Part shown: positions 25,893-33,424 of the stretch, in pieces
Position numbering within the stretch: the first letter of the stretch is position 1
Layout of the letters: each line of letters begins with the position of its first letter
DNA from: Sphingomonadales bacterium
GTDB lineage: Bacteria > Pseudomonadota > Alphaproteobacteria > Sphingomonadales > Kordiimonadaceae
Length of the DNA stretch: 34,155 bases
Direction of reading: 5' to 3'
Assembly (NCBI GenBank): GCA_011088215.1
Contig: JAALKD010000039.1
Coordinates: 1 to 34,155, forward strand
Notes under the pieces: model-generated
Told to the model about the DNA's origin: nothing
Databases searched by the model: none
The model's input: only the letters and a program-made list of their open reading frames with translations
Position numbers and translations under genes: made by a program

Positions 25893-26958
25893 GTCCCTCT
25901 TTCTTGCCTTGATTGCCAGCTTTGTTATGGCGACAACCGCTGTTGGTCAAGGGTTTGCGGGCCTCGGCGACAAAGCCGAGGGATTTGAAAAAGTAGTCCC
26001 GGAACGGGCAATTCAATTCCCCAAGGATTTTGGTACGCACCCCAATTTCAGAATCGAATGGTGGTATGTTACAGCCAATCTGACTGCTGAAGACGGGCGG
26101 CATTTTGGTGCGCAGTGGACCCTGTTTCGCCAAGCAACTCAGCCCGCTACAGAGACGCCGGCGCAAAACCATTGGTCAACCAGCGAGTTTTGGATGGGGC
26201 ATGCTGCGGTTACCAGTGCCGAACAGCATTTTTCCGCAGAGAAAATCGCCCGTGGCGGCATCGGTCAGGCCGGAGCCAAACACGAACCATTTGAGGCCTG
26301 GATTGACGATTGGAACTTTGCTGAAATGCAAGTAAAAACGGGCAGTCAACCAGCCTACCAAATAAACGCGTGGGGCGATAACTTTGGCTATACCCTTGAT
26401 GTGGTATCCACCGGCCCGATTGTGTTGCACGGCGATGCAGGCTACAGCGTCAAGTCAGACGCCGGTCAAGCATCTTACTATTTCAGCAACCCATTCCTTA
26501 AAGTCAGCGGCACCATCAACGTAGACGGCGAGCGATTGCAAGTATCTGGGAACGCGTGGCTTGACCGCGAATGGTCCAGCCAACCGCTCGCCAGCGACCA
26601 GAAAGGCTGGGACTGGTTTTCTCTTCGTTTTGAAACCGGTGAAAAACTGATGCTGTTTGGCCTGCGCAATAATAGCAATCAGTCCTTCAAGTCCGGCACA
26701 TGGATCACGCATGACGGCCAGACAGAAAAATTAGCTGGCCCGTTGATAGAGCTGCAACCAACACGCTTCGCCGATATAGCCGGGCGCAGGGTCCCGGTTA
26801 AATGGTCCGTAAAAATACCCTCAAAAAATATCGCAATTACTATCGGAGCGCTGAATGACAACAGTTGGATGACCACCAGCATTTCCTATTGGGAGGGGCC
26901 GGTTACCGCAACGGGCAGCCACAAGGCTATAGGTTATCTGGAGATGACCGGTTACTGA
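25882..26958 (+). CDS. AttH/CrtC-family lipocalin-like exported protein
   Basis: This protein has 358 residues from ATG 25882, which overlaps the permease stop by 11 bp. A signal peptide (about 1-23) precedes a two-domain lipocalin of the AttH / carotenoid 1,2-hydratase (CrtC) family: FRIEWWYVTANL near residue 55, HFGAQWTLFRQA, FWMGHAAV and WLDREWSSQPL near 230. No carotenoid gene is nearby, and the ABC context favours a ligand-carrier role over hydration of a carotenoid. The overlap shows co-translation with the transporter. The end overlaps the convergent nsrR by 7 bp. Confidence 0.88.
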   Translation: MTIKSLFLALIASFVMATTAVGQGFAGLGDKAEGFEKVVPERAIQFPKDFGTHPNFRIEWWYVTANLTAEDGRHFGAQWTLFRQATQPATETPAQNHWSTSEFWMGHAAVTSAEQHFSAEKIARGGIGQAGAKHEPFEAWIDDWNFAEMQVKTGSQPAYQINAWGDNFGYTLDVVSTGPIVLHGDAGYSVKSDAGQASYYFSNPFLKVSGTINVDGERLQVSGNAWLDREWSSQPLASDQKGWDWFSLRFETGEKLMLFGLRNNSNQSFKSGTWITHDGQTEKLAGPLIELQPTRFADIAGRRVPVKWSVKIPSKNIAITIGALNDNSWMTTSISYWEGPVTATGSHKAIGYLEMTGY

Positions 26959-27386
26959 AGCTTTAGCACTTTGCCAAGGCCAGCGCTGTGACCCAAAACA
27001 TCGGCCAACGTTTTGCCATCCAGAACCGCCATAAAGGCAGCGAGAGCTTCGTCAACCATACCCGCAAGGCCACATACGTCCGTGATGGGGCATACGTTAG
27101 TTTTGTCGTTAAAACACTCAACCACATTCAGGTCTTCCTCGCATGACCTAACAACCGCACCAATATTGATCTGATCAGGCGCGGCAGCTAGCCGCATGCC
27201 TCCCTGACGGCCGCGTATGGTGGTAATATAGCCTCCACGACCCAACTGATGGACCACTTTCATCAGATGGTTTTCGGAAATGGCATAACGGCTTGCAATT
27301 TCCTTAATAGTTGAGAGCTCATCACCTTTTCGACCCAAATACATAAGGACCCTGAGCGAATAATCAGTATAGCGAGTAAACCGCAT
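26952..27386 (-). CDS. nsrR: NsrR-type Rrf2-family nitric oxide-sensing repressor
   Basis: This 144-residue Rrf2 regulator begins MRFTRYTDYSLRVLMYLG, typical of NsrR, with the winged HTH at about 25-65 (STIKEIASRYAISENHLMKVV). Cysteines 91, 99 and 105 sit where NsrR holds its Fe-S cluster; the spacing C-x7-C-x5-C is slightly wider than in E. coli. NO destroys the cluster and lifts repression. AGGAG precedes ATG 27386. It is divergent from the NO-tolerance genes and a candidate site lies 20 bp upstream of its start, so autoregulation is likely. Confidence 0.9.
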   Translation of the reverse strand: MRFTRYTDYSLRVLMYLGRKGDELSTIKEIASRYAISENHLMKVVHQLGRGGYITTIRGRQGGMRLAAAPDQINIGAVVRSCEEDLNVVECFNDKTNVCPITDVCGLAGMVDEALAAFMAVLDGKTLADVLGHSAGLGKVLKLQ

Positions 27387-27405
27387 GAAAATCTCCTACC
27401 TATAA

Positions 27406-27428
27406 AAGATATATTTTCTATATTGCTT
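27406..27428. promoter_or_regulatory. Candidate NsrR operator
   Basis: AAGATATATTT, one base, then CTATATTGCTT gives the 11-1-11 layout of NsrR sites. The left half closely matches the AAGATGxATTT half-site known from E. coli; the right half is poorer. The site overlaps TTGCTT (27423-27428), which with TTATAT (27445-27450) could be the -35 and -10 of the oxidase promoter. Confidence 0.5.
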
Positions 27429-27513
27429 TTATGCAAGAGCATTATTATATGGTGTAGATAATATACATGTTTAAATTTCACCGTCAGTAAACACTGTGCC
27501 CCAGGAGGCAAAA

Positions 27514-28236
27514 ATGACTGAAAAAAAGACAGTTCGGAACAAACCAGATCTACCAACCACTGCAGGCGCCCATTACAAGCCCGCCGGTTTCAGCGACCGC
27601 TTCGCTTTTGGATTTGTTAAACTGCTTCGATTTTTCGCCGATTTGTTTTTCCAGAAACGTTATGGCCACCGCGCCGTTGTTTTGGAAACCGTCGCTGCGG
27701 TGCCCGGCATGGTTGGCGGCTTGTTGCAACACCTGAAGGCCTTGCGCCATATCCGCGATGACCAAGGCTGGATTGCCGAGCTATTAGAAGAAGCGGACAA
27801 CGAACGTATGCATCTGATGACATTCATCCAGATTTCAAAGCCCACCGCAGCTGAGCGCATCGTGATCATGATCGTGCAAATGATATTCTATAATATCTAT
27901 TTCTTCCTGTATCTGCTGTCTGCGAAAACTGCTCACCGGGTAGTTGGCTACTTTGAGGAAGAAGCTGTACGCAGCTATGACCATTATCTAGCGGAGATTG
28001 ATTCTGGAAACTTGGAGAATGTGCCTGCACCGCAAATTGCCATCGACTATTGGAATATGGACACATCTGCGACCCTTCGGGATGTGGTGATTGTTGTACG
28101 CGCTGATGAAGCGGGTCACCGGGACCGTAACCACGGTTTTGCTGACGCAATCAAAAGCGGGCGGAACCCCGGTGGCTTGAACTCTGGAGGACTGGGCGAC
28201 ACAGTGCCTGCTCCTGAACCCGTCGGCGCTGACTAG
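27514..28236 (+). CDS. aox: Alternative oxidase (cyanide-resistant ubiquinol oxidase)
   Basis: AOX is a diiron, monotopic inner-membrane enzyme that oxidises ubiquinol with O2 without pumping protons and resists NO and cyanide. The 240-residue protein has all four iron motifs: Glu58 in LETVAAVPG, Glu97 and His100 in NERMHL, Glu149 in the FEEEAV segment, and Glu199 and His202 in RADEAGHRD. The last motif has Gly where RADEAVH or RADEAHH is usual. AGGAGG ends 5 bp before ATG 27514; the open frame to 27496 lies upstream of that RBS. It is the first gene after the nsrR intergenic region, with the hemoglobin 10 bp downstream. Confidence 0.93.
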   Translation: MTEKKTVRNKPDLPTTAGAHYKPAGFSDRFAFGFVKLLRFFADLFFQKRYGHRAVVLETVAAVPGMVGGLLQHLKALRHIRDDQGWIAELLEEADNERMHLMTFIQISKPTAAERIVIMIVQMIFYNIYFFLYLLSAKTAHRVVGYFEEEAVRSYDHYLAEIDSGNLENVPAPQIAIDYWNMDTSATLRDVVIVVRADEAGHRDRNHGFADAIKSGRNPGGLNSGGLGDTVPAPEPVGAD

Positions 28237-28246
28237 GGAGCCATCT

Positions 28247-28693
28247 ATGACGCAAGGCATACGAATTCCCACCCGCAACGTTAACCAAGCATTTTTGGTT
28301 GATGATGCATTGATCGAGGCATTGGTTCATACTTTTTATGACCGCGTTCGGGCACACCCGGCGCTAGGCCCTGTGTTCAACAGTGCCATTACCAACTGGG
28401 AACCACATCTGGCGACTATGGTCGACTTCTGGTCCTCAGTGATGAACACCAGCGGCCGCTACAAGGGGCAGCCCATGCCAAAACATGCGGCGCTCAGCGG
28501 AGTTACACCTGCGCATTTCACCATATGGCTCGGCCTATTCCGGGACACAGCAACAGAGCTGTGCACACCCGAAATCGCAGCCCGTTTTGCGGAAAAATCA
28601 GAGCTGATTACCAAAAGCCTACAATTGGGGATGTTTGGCTTGCCCGGCCTTAAACAGCCTATCGAAAAAACCAACACTTCGACTAATCCATGA
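28247..28693 (+). CDS. Group III truncated hemoglobin
   Basis: This 148-residue heme protein fits TrHb group III. It has the B10 tyrosine (Tyr31 in HTFYDRVRAHP), the proximal histidine in the PMPKHAAL segment (His80) and the conserved Trp94 in AHFTIWLGLF. Proteins of this group are linked to NO and nitrosative stress or oxygen chemistry, which fits the adjacent NsrR. A GGGAG precedes ATG 28247. Its TGA stop overlaps the next ATG (ATGA, 28690-28693). Confidence 0.9.
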   Translation: MTQGIRIPTRNVNQAFLVDDALIEALVHTFYDRVRAHPALGPVFNSAITNWEPHLATMVDFWSSVMNTSGRYKGQPMPKHAALSGVTPAHFTIWLGLFRDTATELCTPEIAARFAEKSELITKSLQLGMFGLPGLKQPIEKTNTSTNP

Positions 28694-28986
28694 CCAAGGA
28701 CAGAACAGCAACAAATAATGCTCTGCCTGGCGGCCTGAAGGCCTACAGGCGCACCCCCACATTTACTGAGCATACTGTGCCAAAAGGACTGTTGAGTGAC
28801 CATAAAACCAAGGCTGGTGTTTGGGGTCAAATTCATGTCGAAAGTGGCCAGCTTAACTATGTTATTCCATCGAAAAGCCATACCCAACTGCTAAACCCGG
28901 GCGAAATTGGTACCGTTGAACCAGAACAACATCATCGTGTGAAACCGGTTGGCCCAGTGACATTTTACGTCGAATTTTGGCGCTAG
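28690..28986 (+). CDS. DUF1971 (TehB N-terminal-like) cupin-fold protein
   Basis: This 98-residue protein matches DUF1971, a small beta-barrel family also seen fused to tellurite-resistance TehB methyltransferases. The PKGLLSDHKTKAGVWGQI segment and the QHHRVKP histidine pair, with FYVEFW at the end, are typical. It is translationally coupled to the hemoglobin gene. In other bacteria DUF1971 proteins are often in NsrR regulons, so an NO-stress role is plausible. It ends 1 bp before the convergent amidase stop. Confidence 0.85.
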   Translation: MTKDRTATNNALPGGLKAYRRTPTFTEHTVPKGLLSDHKTKAGVWGQIHVESGQLNYVIPSKSHTQLLNPGEIGTVEPEQHHRVKPVGPVTFYVEFWR

Positions 28987-28987
28987 C

Positions 28988-30541
28988 TTATTCGTTCGCA
29001 AACACCTCCGGTGGCCTACGGTGCTTGGTCGTGTGTTCGTAAGCATAGGCAAACTTAATGAGCGCGCCTTCTGCATAAGGTCGGCCCAATATCTGCAAGC
29101 CCGCCGGTAGTACACCGCGAGTATAACCCATGGGAACGGATACGGCCGGCAAGCCAGTTGCGGGCGCAACCAGTTGGCTGTTGTCACCTTTATAGTCTTC
29201 CAGCGCAGTCTCGAGCGGAGCTGGCGGATTGGTCCAGGTCGGATAAATGATAGCGTCAACTTTCGCAGCATCCATCGCCGCAATCACATCGTCCATATAG
29301 GCTTTGCGCGCTGGATGTTTGGGATAATCTTGGCACGGCGGATCTGCCTGTTCCGGGTGCTGCCCCATTGGTTTGCCACCAAAAAACTCCAACCCATCCT
29401 TGATGTAAGGTGAATATTGCCCACTTTCATAGACTTCCATCACATCCTTGATAGGCGCGTCTGGCCCCAATGATTTTAAATATTGCTGCATGTCATAGCG
29501 AAAACGAACGCAGAAAACGTCCGCAACCAGATGAGCAGCGAAATTCTCAACAGCAAATGGGTCAACGATGGTAGCACCGGCAGCACGCAGATCGGCGACC
29601 GCCTGCTCAAAAACCTCGATAACCTCCGGATCAGCATCGTCAGTGTTAACCAGCGCTCGCAATACCCCTATGCGGGCACCCTTCAGGCCGCCCTCATCCA
29701 AAAATACCGTATAATCTTTTTCGCGCTTGCCCTTGCCAAGCTCCGTGAAGGGGTCGGCAGGATCGTAGCCTGCAACCACATCAAACATACGCGCGCCGTC
29801 GGTAACCGTGCGAGTCATCGGCCCGGCGATGTCCCAATCAAACGACAGAGGAATAACCCCGTCACGGCTGGTGAGACCGATGGTTGAACGAATTCCAAAC
29901 AATGCCAAATGCGATGACGGCCCCCGTATTGAATTGCCGGTGTCTGACCCCATGCCAGCAACACCGAAACTAGCTGCGGTGCCTGATGCTGTACCACCAC
30001 TGGAACCGGCTGGTGTTTTCGTAAGATCATATGCATTAGCCGTCGTGCCAAAGGACGAACTAACCGTTTGACGCGGACTGAAGGCCCATTCGGCCATATT
30101 GGTTTTGGCGAGCACAATGGCCCCGGCTTCCCTGAGTTTACGCACCATAAAAGCATCATCTGGCGGGATACTATCCTTCAGCGCGATGGAGCCGCCCGTC
30201 GTTGGCAGGTCGTAGGTATCAAAATTGTCTTTTACCAATATAGGCGCACAAAACAGCGGACCAACATCCTCGCCCTTCGACAGGGCGGTATCTATTTCAG
30301 CAGCGCGGTCGAGCGCACCTGGGTTGATCATGGAAATAGCATTCAGGCCCGATAGTGCGTCATACCGGGCAATGCGGTCCAAATAGCCTTGCACAATCTG
30401 ACGACAGCTCATACGACCGCTGGTGATTTCAGTTTGCACATCGGCGATCGTCGCCTCGACGAACTGGAAGGGGTCAGGCTGTGCTGGCGCGCAGGAGACA
30501 AGACCAACAGTCACCGCCGCACCGAGAATAAGTTGTTTCAT
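28988..30541 (-). CDS. Lipoprotein amidase (amidase signature family)
   Basis: This 517-residue amidase uses a Ser-cisSer-Lys triad: the lysine is in ILVKDNFDT, the cis-serine in the GSSGGT glycine-serine stretch and the nucleophile in GSDTGNSIRGPS. These enzymes hydrolyse amides (or, in GatA, supply ammonia). Unlike cytosolic GatA, it begins with a lipoprotein signal whose lipobox LVSC puts the acylated Cys at 17, so it should be anchored at the periplasmic face. The substrate is not evident. It is divergent from preT with 198 bp between the starts. Confidence 0.9.
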   Translation of the reverse strand: MKQLILGAAVTVGLVSCAPAQPDPFQFVEATIADVQTEITSGRMSCRQIVQGYLDRIARYDALSGLNAISMINPGALDRAAEIDTALSKGEDVGPLFCAPILVKDNFDTYDLPTTGGSIALKDSIPPDDAFMVRKLREAGAIVLAKTNMAEWAFSPRQTVSSSFGTTANAYDLTKTPAGSSGGTASGTAASFGVAGMGSDTGNSIRGPSSHLALFGIRSTIGLTSRDGVIPLSFDWDIAGPMTRTVTDGARMFDVVAGYDPADPFTELGKGKREKDYTVFLDEGGLKGARIGVLRALVNTDDADPEVIEVFEQAVADLRAAGATIVDPFAVENFAAHLVADVFCVRFRYDMQQYLKSLGPDAPIKDVMEVYESGQYSPYIKDGLEFFGGKPMGQHPEQADPPCQDYPKHPARKAYMDDVIAAMDAAKVDAIIYPTWTNPPAPLETALEDYKGDNSQLVAPATGLPAVSVPMGYTRGVLPAGLQILGRPYAEGALIKFAYAYEHTTKHRRPPEVFANE

Positions 30542-30672
30542 TTTCTTCCACCCCTTGATCCGTTGCCCTGCATTTGACCCTATCAGTCTTTGACGGCTTA
30601 CAAAAGCCCGCTACCGCTTTTGTGATTGTCCCCAATTTCCGAATACAGCTACTAATTGAAATCGACATTTCC

Positions 30673-30704
30673 ACCTATTCTTGACTGTTTGGTCAAGAAT
30701 AGGT
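30673..30704. promoter_or_regulatory. RutR-like operator upstream of preTA
   Basis: A perfect dyad has 13-bp arms (30673-30685 and 30692-30704) and a 6-bp spacer. Its core at 30681-30696, TTGACTGTTTGGTCAA, matches the E. coli RutR consensus TTGACCAnnTGGTCAA at 12 of the 14 specified positions. RutR is the TetR-family pyrimidine-responsive regulator, and the next gene degrades pyrimidines. The site lies 36 bp before preT. Confidence 0.65.
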
Positions 30705-30739
30705 AAGCTAAGGCAGGGAAATGAGAAAAGGGAGAGGAT

Positions 30740-32095
30740 ATGCCATCTGACATTGGCAAAAATTCAAGCAGTGGCTGTATTTCGGATAGCGACATTGCTG
30801 CGAATTTCGACGATTTGCACAAGCCCCTGAACGCACTACAGGCAGTTGGTGCTGCTGATCATTGCATTTACTGCTATGATGCCCCCTGCATACAAGCGTG
30901 CCCCACGTCAATCGACATCCCCACATTCATTCATCAAATCCGCACCGACAATGTGATAGGCGCAGCGCGCACAATTCTCTCTGAAAATATTATGGGTGGC
31001 ACCTGTGCCCGCGCCTGCCCGACCGAAGTACTGTGCGAACAAGCCTGCGTCTATAACCACGGCGACGAAGACCCGGTCGAAATTGGCCTGCTGCAGCGAT
31101 ATGCTGTTGACCATTTGATGGCCGAAGGCGGTGCCCACCCCTTTAAGCGTGGCGAAGACAGCGGCAAGCACATTGCTATTGTCGGTGCCGGCCCAGCGGG
31201 CCTGTCGTGCGCGCACCGCGCTGCAATGCTTGGCCATGCAGCTACAGTATTTGAAGCAAAGAAAAAGCCAGGCGGCCTGAATGAATACGGCCTCGCTGCT
31301 TATAAAATGGTTGACGATTTTGCCCAAAAAGAAGTGGATTTTCTGCTGAACATCGGTGGTATTGAGATCAAATACGGTCAAACGCTCGGTGAGAATTTGA
31401 GCCTACAGGATCTGCTTGAAAAATTTGATGCTGTGTTCCTGTCAGTTGGACTTGGCAGCACCAACAAGCTGGGACTGGATCAGGAAAACACCGAAGGCGT
31501 GATCGACGCTATTGATTTTATCGAAATCCTGCGCCAAACCGACGATAAAGCCCAAATGCCGATCGGCAGCGATGTTATCGTTATCGGTGGTGGCAACACT
31601 GCCATTGATGCGGCAGTACAGGCAAAAAAACTGGGCGCCAGGAATGTGACGCTGGTTTATCGTCGCGGCGAAGCGGCCATGAGCGCCACAGCCTATGAGG
31701 TTGAGCTGGCGCGCAAAAACGGCGTGATGGTGGAGCTGTGGGCCAAGCCTGCAGCTATTTGCGGCAGTGATCAGGTTACCAGTATGACATTCGAGCGCAC
31801 AAAAATGCTGAACGGCAAGCTGACAGGAACTGGCGAAACTTATAGTGTTAAGGCTGACACCGTGATGAAAGCCATCGGTCAGCAGCTGGACATCGCCCCC
31901 TTGAAAGGCTTCGAAATTGCAGGAGGGAAAATCGCGATCACTGCAGATTTTGCCACCAATGTTTCCGGAGTGTTCGCAGGCGGTGACTGTATCGACACTG
32001 GCGAAGATCTAACCGTACAAGCGGTTGAAGACGGCAAACGGGCGGCCCACGCCATCAATGACTATTTGACAAACGAAGGAACGCACAATGGCTGA
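30740..32095 (+). CDS. preT: NAD(P)-dependent dihydropyrimidine dehydrogenase subunit PreT
   Basis: PreT (451 residues) is the flavin/Fe-S subunit that passes electrons between NAD(P)H and PreA, the first step of reductive uracil and thymine breakdown. Fe-S cysteines are at 42, 45, 50 and 54 and at 89, 93, 99 and 103. The FAD motif VGAGPAGLSC is near 148-157, the NAD(P) motif VIGGGNTAID is mid-protein, and VFAGGDCIDTG is near the C-terminus. The related GltD has the same fold, but the partner gene here is preA rather than gltB. GGAGAGG precedes ATG 30740. It overlaps preA by 8 bp. Confidence 0.93.
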   Translation: MPSDIGKNSSSGCISDSDIAANFDDLHKPLNALQAVGAADHCIYCYDAPCIQACPTSIDIPTFIHQIRTDNVIGAARTILSENIMGGTCARACPTEVLCEQACVYNHGDEDPVEIGLLQRYAVDHLMAEGGAHPFKRGEDSGKHIAIVGAGPAGLSCAHRAAMLGHAATVFEAKKKPGGLNEYGLAAYKMVDDFAQKEVDFLLNIGGIEIKYGQTLGENLSLQDLLEKFDAVFLSVGLGSTNKLGLDQENTEGVIDAIDFIEILRQTDDKAQMPIGSDVIVIGGGNTAIDAAVQAKKLGARNVTLVYRRGEAAMSATAYEVELARKNGVMVELWAKPAAICGSDQVTSMTFERTKMLNGKLTGTGETYSVKADTVMKAIGQQLDIAPLKGFEIAGGKIAITADFATNVSGVFAGGDCIDTGEDLTVQAVEDGKRAAHAINDYLTNEGTHNG

Positions 32096-33374
32096 TCTTG
32101 GATGCGTTATCGGCGGCGTTGAAAGCATCAACCCCTTTTGGCTGGCCTCGGCTCCGCCAACCGACAAATATTATAATGTTGTCCGTTCTTTTGACGCTGG
32201 CTGGGGTGGCGTGGTGTGGAAAACACTGGGCATCGACCCACCGGTTGTCAATGTTTCCAGTCGGTACGGTGTGCACCAAGACACCGGCGGCGGGGTTATC
32301 GGCATCAACAATATCGAACTGATTTCCGACCGGCCGCTGGAGACAAACCTGCGGGAAATTGAACAATGCCGCAAAGAATGGCCAGATCGGGTCATTATTG
32401 GGTCAATGATGGCGGAAATTGACGAACAAGCCTGGAAAGAGCTGGCGATTAAAATTGCCAACTCGGGCGTGCACGGTATCGAGCTTAACCTGGGTTGCCC
32501 GCACGGCATGTGCGAGCGCGGCATGGGTTCCGCCATCGGGCAGGTACCGGAAATGGTTGAGCAAACCACACGCTGGGTCCGCGAGGCGGTTGATATTCCG
32601 GTCTTTACCAAACTGACACCAAATATCACCAACATCCTCTGGCCCGCTGAGGCCGCAAAACAAGGCGGTGCACATGCGGTGTCACTGATTAACACGGTAA
32701 ATTCCATTGTATCGGTGGACCTTGATGAAATGGCACCAAACCCGGTTGTTGACGGCAAGGGAACTCACGGGGGATATTGCGGCTCGGCGGTGAAACCTAT
32801 TGCACTTAATATGGTGGCTGAAATTTCCCGTGCTGTTGAAACACAGGGCCTTGATATTTCGGCAATCGGCGGCATTCAAAACTGGCGCGACGCCGCAGAG
32901 TTTATCGCGCTGGGCGCCAATGCGCTGCAGGTATGTACCGCCGCTATGCTATACGGTTTCCGTATCGTCGATGACATGATCGACGGTCTGTCCGCCTTCA
33001 TGGACCAAAAGGGATACCGCACCATCGAGGATTTCCGCGGCAAGGCCGTTTCCAATACGGTGAACTGGAACGAATTGAACATGAACTTCGATACCAAAGC
33101 CTTTATCGACCCGGATAAATGCATCGAGTGCGGTCGTTGCCATATCGCCTGCGAGGACACATCACATCAAGCCATTGAGTTTAATGTAGCGGACAGCGGC
33201 AAGCGCAGCTTCACTGTTGTCGACAAAGATTGTGTTGGCTGTAATCTGTGTGCTCATGTTTGCCCGGTACCAGATTGTATTGAAATGAAACCTGTGACCA
33301 CGAAAGAGCCTTACCTTACTTGGCCAGACCATCCATTAAACCCGCACAAGGCGGACCCTATTAGTAGCCAGTAA
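32088..33374 (+). CDS. preA: NAD(P)-dependent dihydropyrimidine dehydrogenase subunit PreA
   Basis: PreA (428 residues) is the catalytic FMN TIM-barrel subunit, like dihydroorotate dehydrogenase. The barrel covers about residues 1-310 with NLGCPHGMCERGMG, KLTPNITNIL, GYCGSAVKPIAL and SAIGGIQNW. A C-terminal 8Fe ferredoxin domain has cysteines 345, 348, 351 and 355 and 382, 385, 388 and 392. In the active-site loop, the position of the catalytic Cys of mammalian DPD (ACGQ) reads Ile (AIGQ), with Ser two residues before it. It reduces uracil or thymine to the dihydro form, and its start lies inside preT. Confidence 0.93.
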   Translation: MADLGCVIGGVESINPFWLASAPPTDKYYNVVRSFDAGWGGVVWKTLGIDPPVVNVSSRYGVHQDTGGGVIGINNIELISDRPLETNLREIEQCRKEWPDRVIIGSMMAEIDEQAWKELAIKIANSGVHGIELNLGCPHGMCERGMGSAIGQVPEMVEQTTRWVREAVDIPVFTKLTPNITNILWPAEAAKQGGAHAVSLINTVNSIVSVDLDEMAPNPVVDGKGTHGGYCGSAVKPIALNMVAEISRAVETQGLDISAIGGIQNWRDAAEFIALGANALQVCTAAMLYGFRIVDDMIDGLSAFMDQKGYRTIEDFRGKAVSNTVNWNELNMNFDTKAFIDPDKCIECGRCHIACEDTSHQAIEFNVADSGKRSFTVVDKDCVGCNLCAHVCPVPDCIEMKPVTTKEPYLTWPDHPLNPHKADPISSQ

Positions 33375-33424
33375 CTGGTAACTGAAACAAACAAACCACT
33401 GAATGTTAATCTGGGGAGGCTGAC

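Noticed and set aside
25882..26958. Carotenoid 1,2-hydratase in carotenoid synthesis
   Set aside because: No phytoene or other carotenoid genes are near, an export signal is present and the gene is coupled to an ABC transporter, so the broader AttH/CrtC lipocalin call is safer.
30740..32095. Glutamate synthase small subunit (GltD) for the PreT gene
   Set aside because: Same fold, but the overlapping partner is a dihydropyrimidine dehydrogenase PreA with an FMN barrel and ferredoxin domain, not GltB.
32500..32550. Ile in place of the mammalian DPD catalytic Cys as a sign of an inactive PreA
   Set aside because: The bacterial PreA branch appears not to keep that exact cysteine position, and all other motifs are intact, so I do not treat it as a defect.
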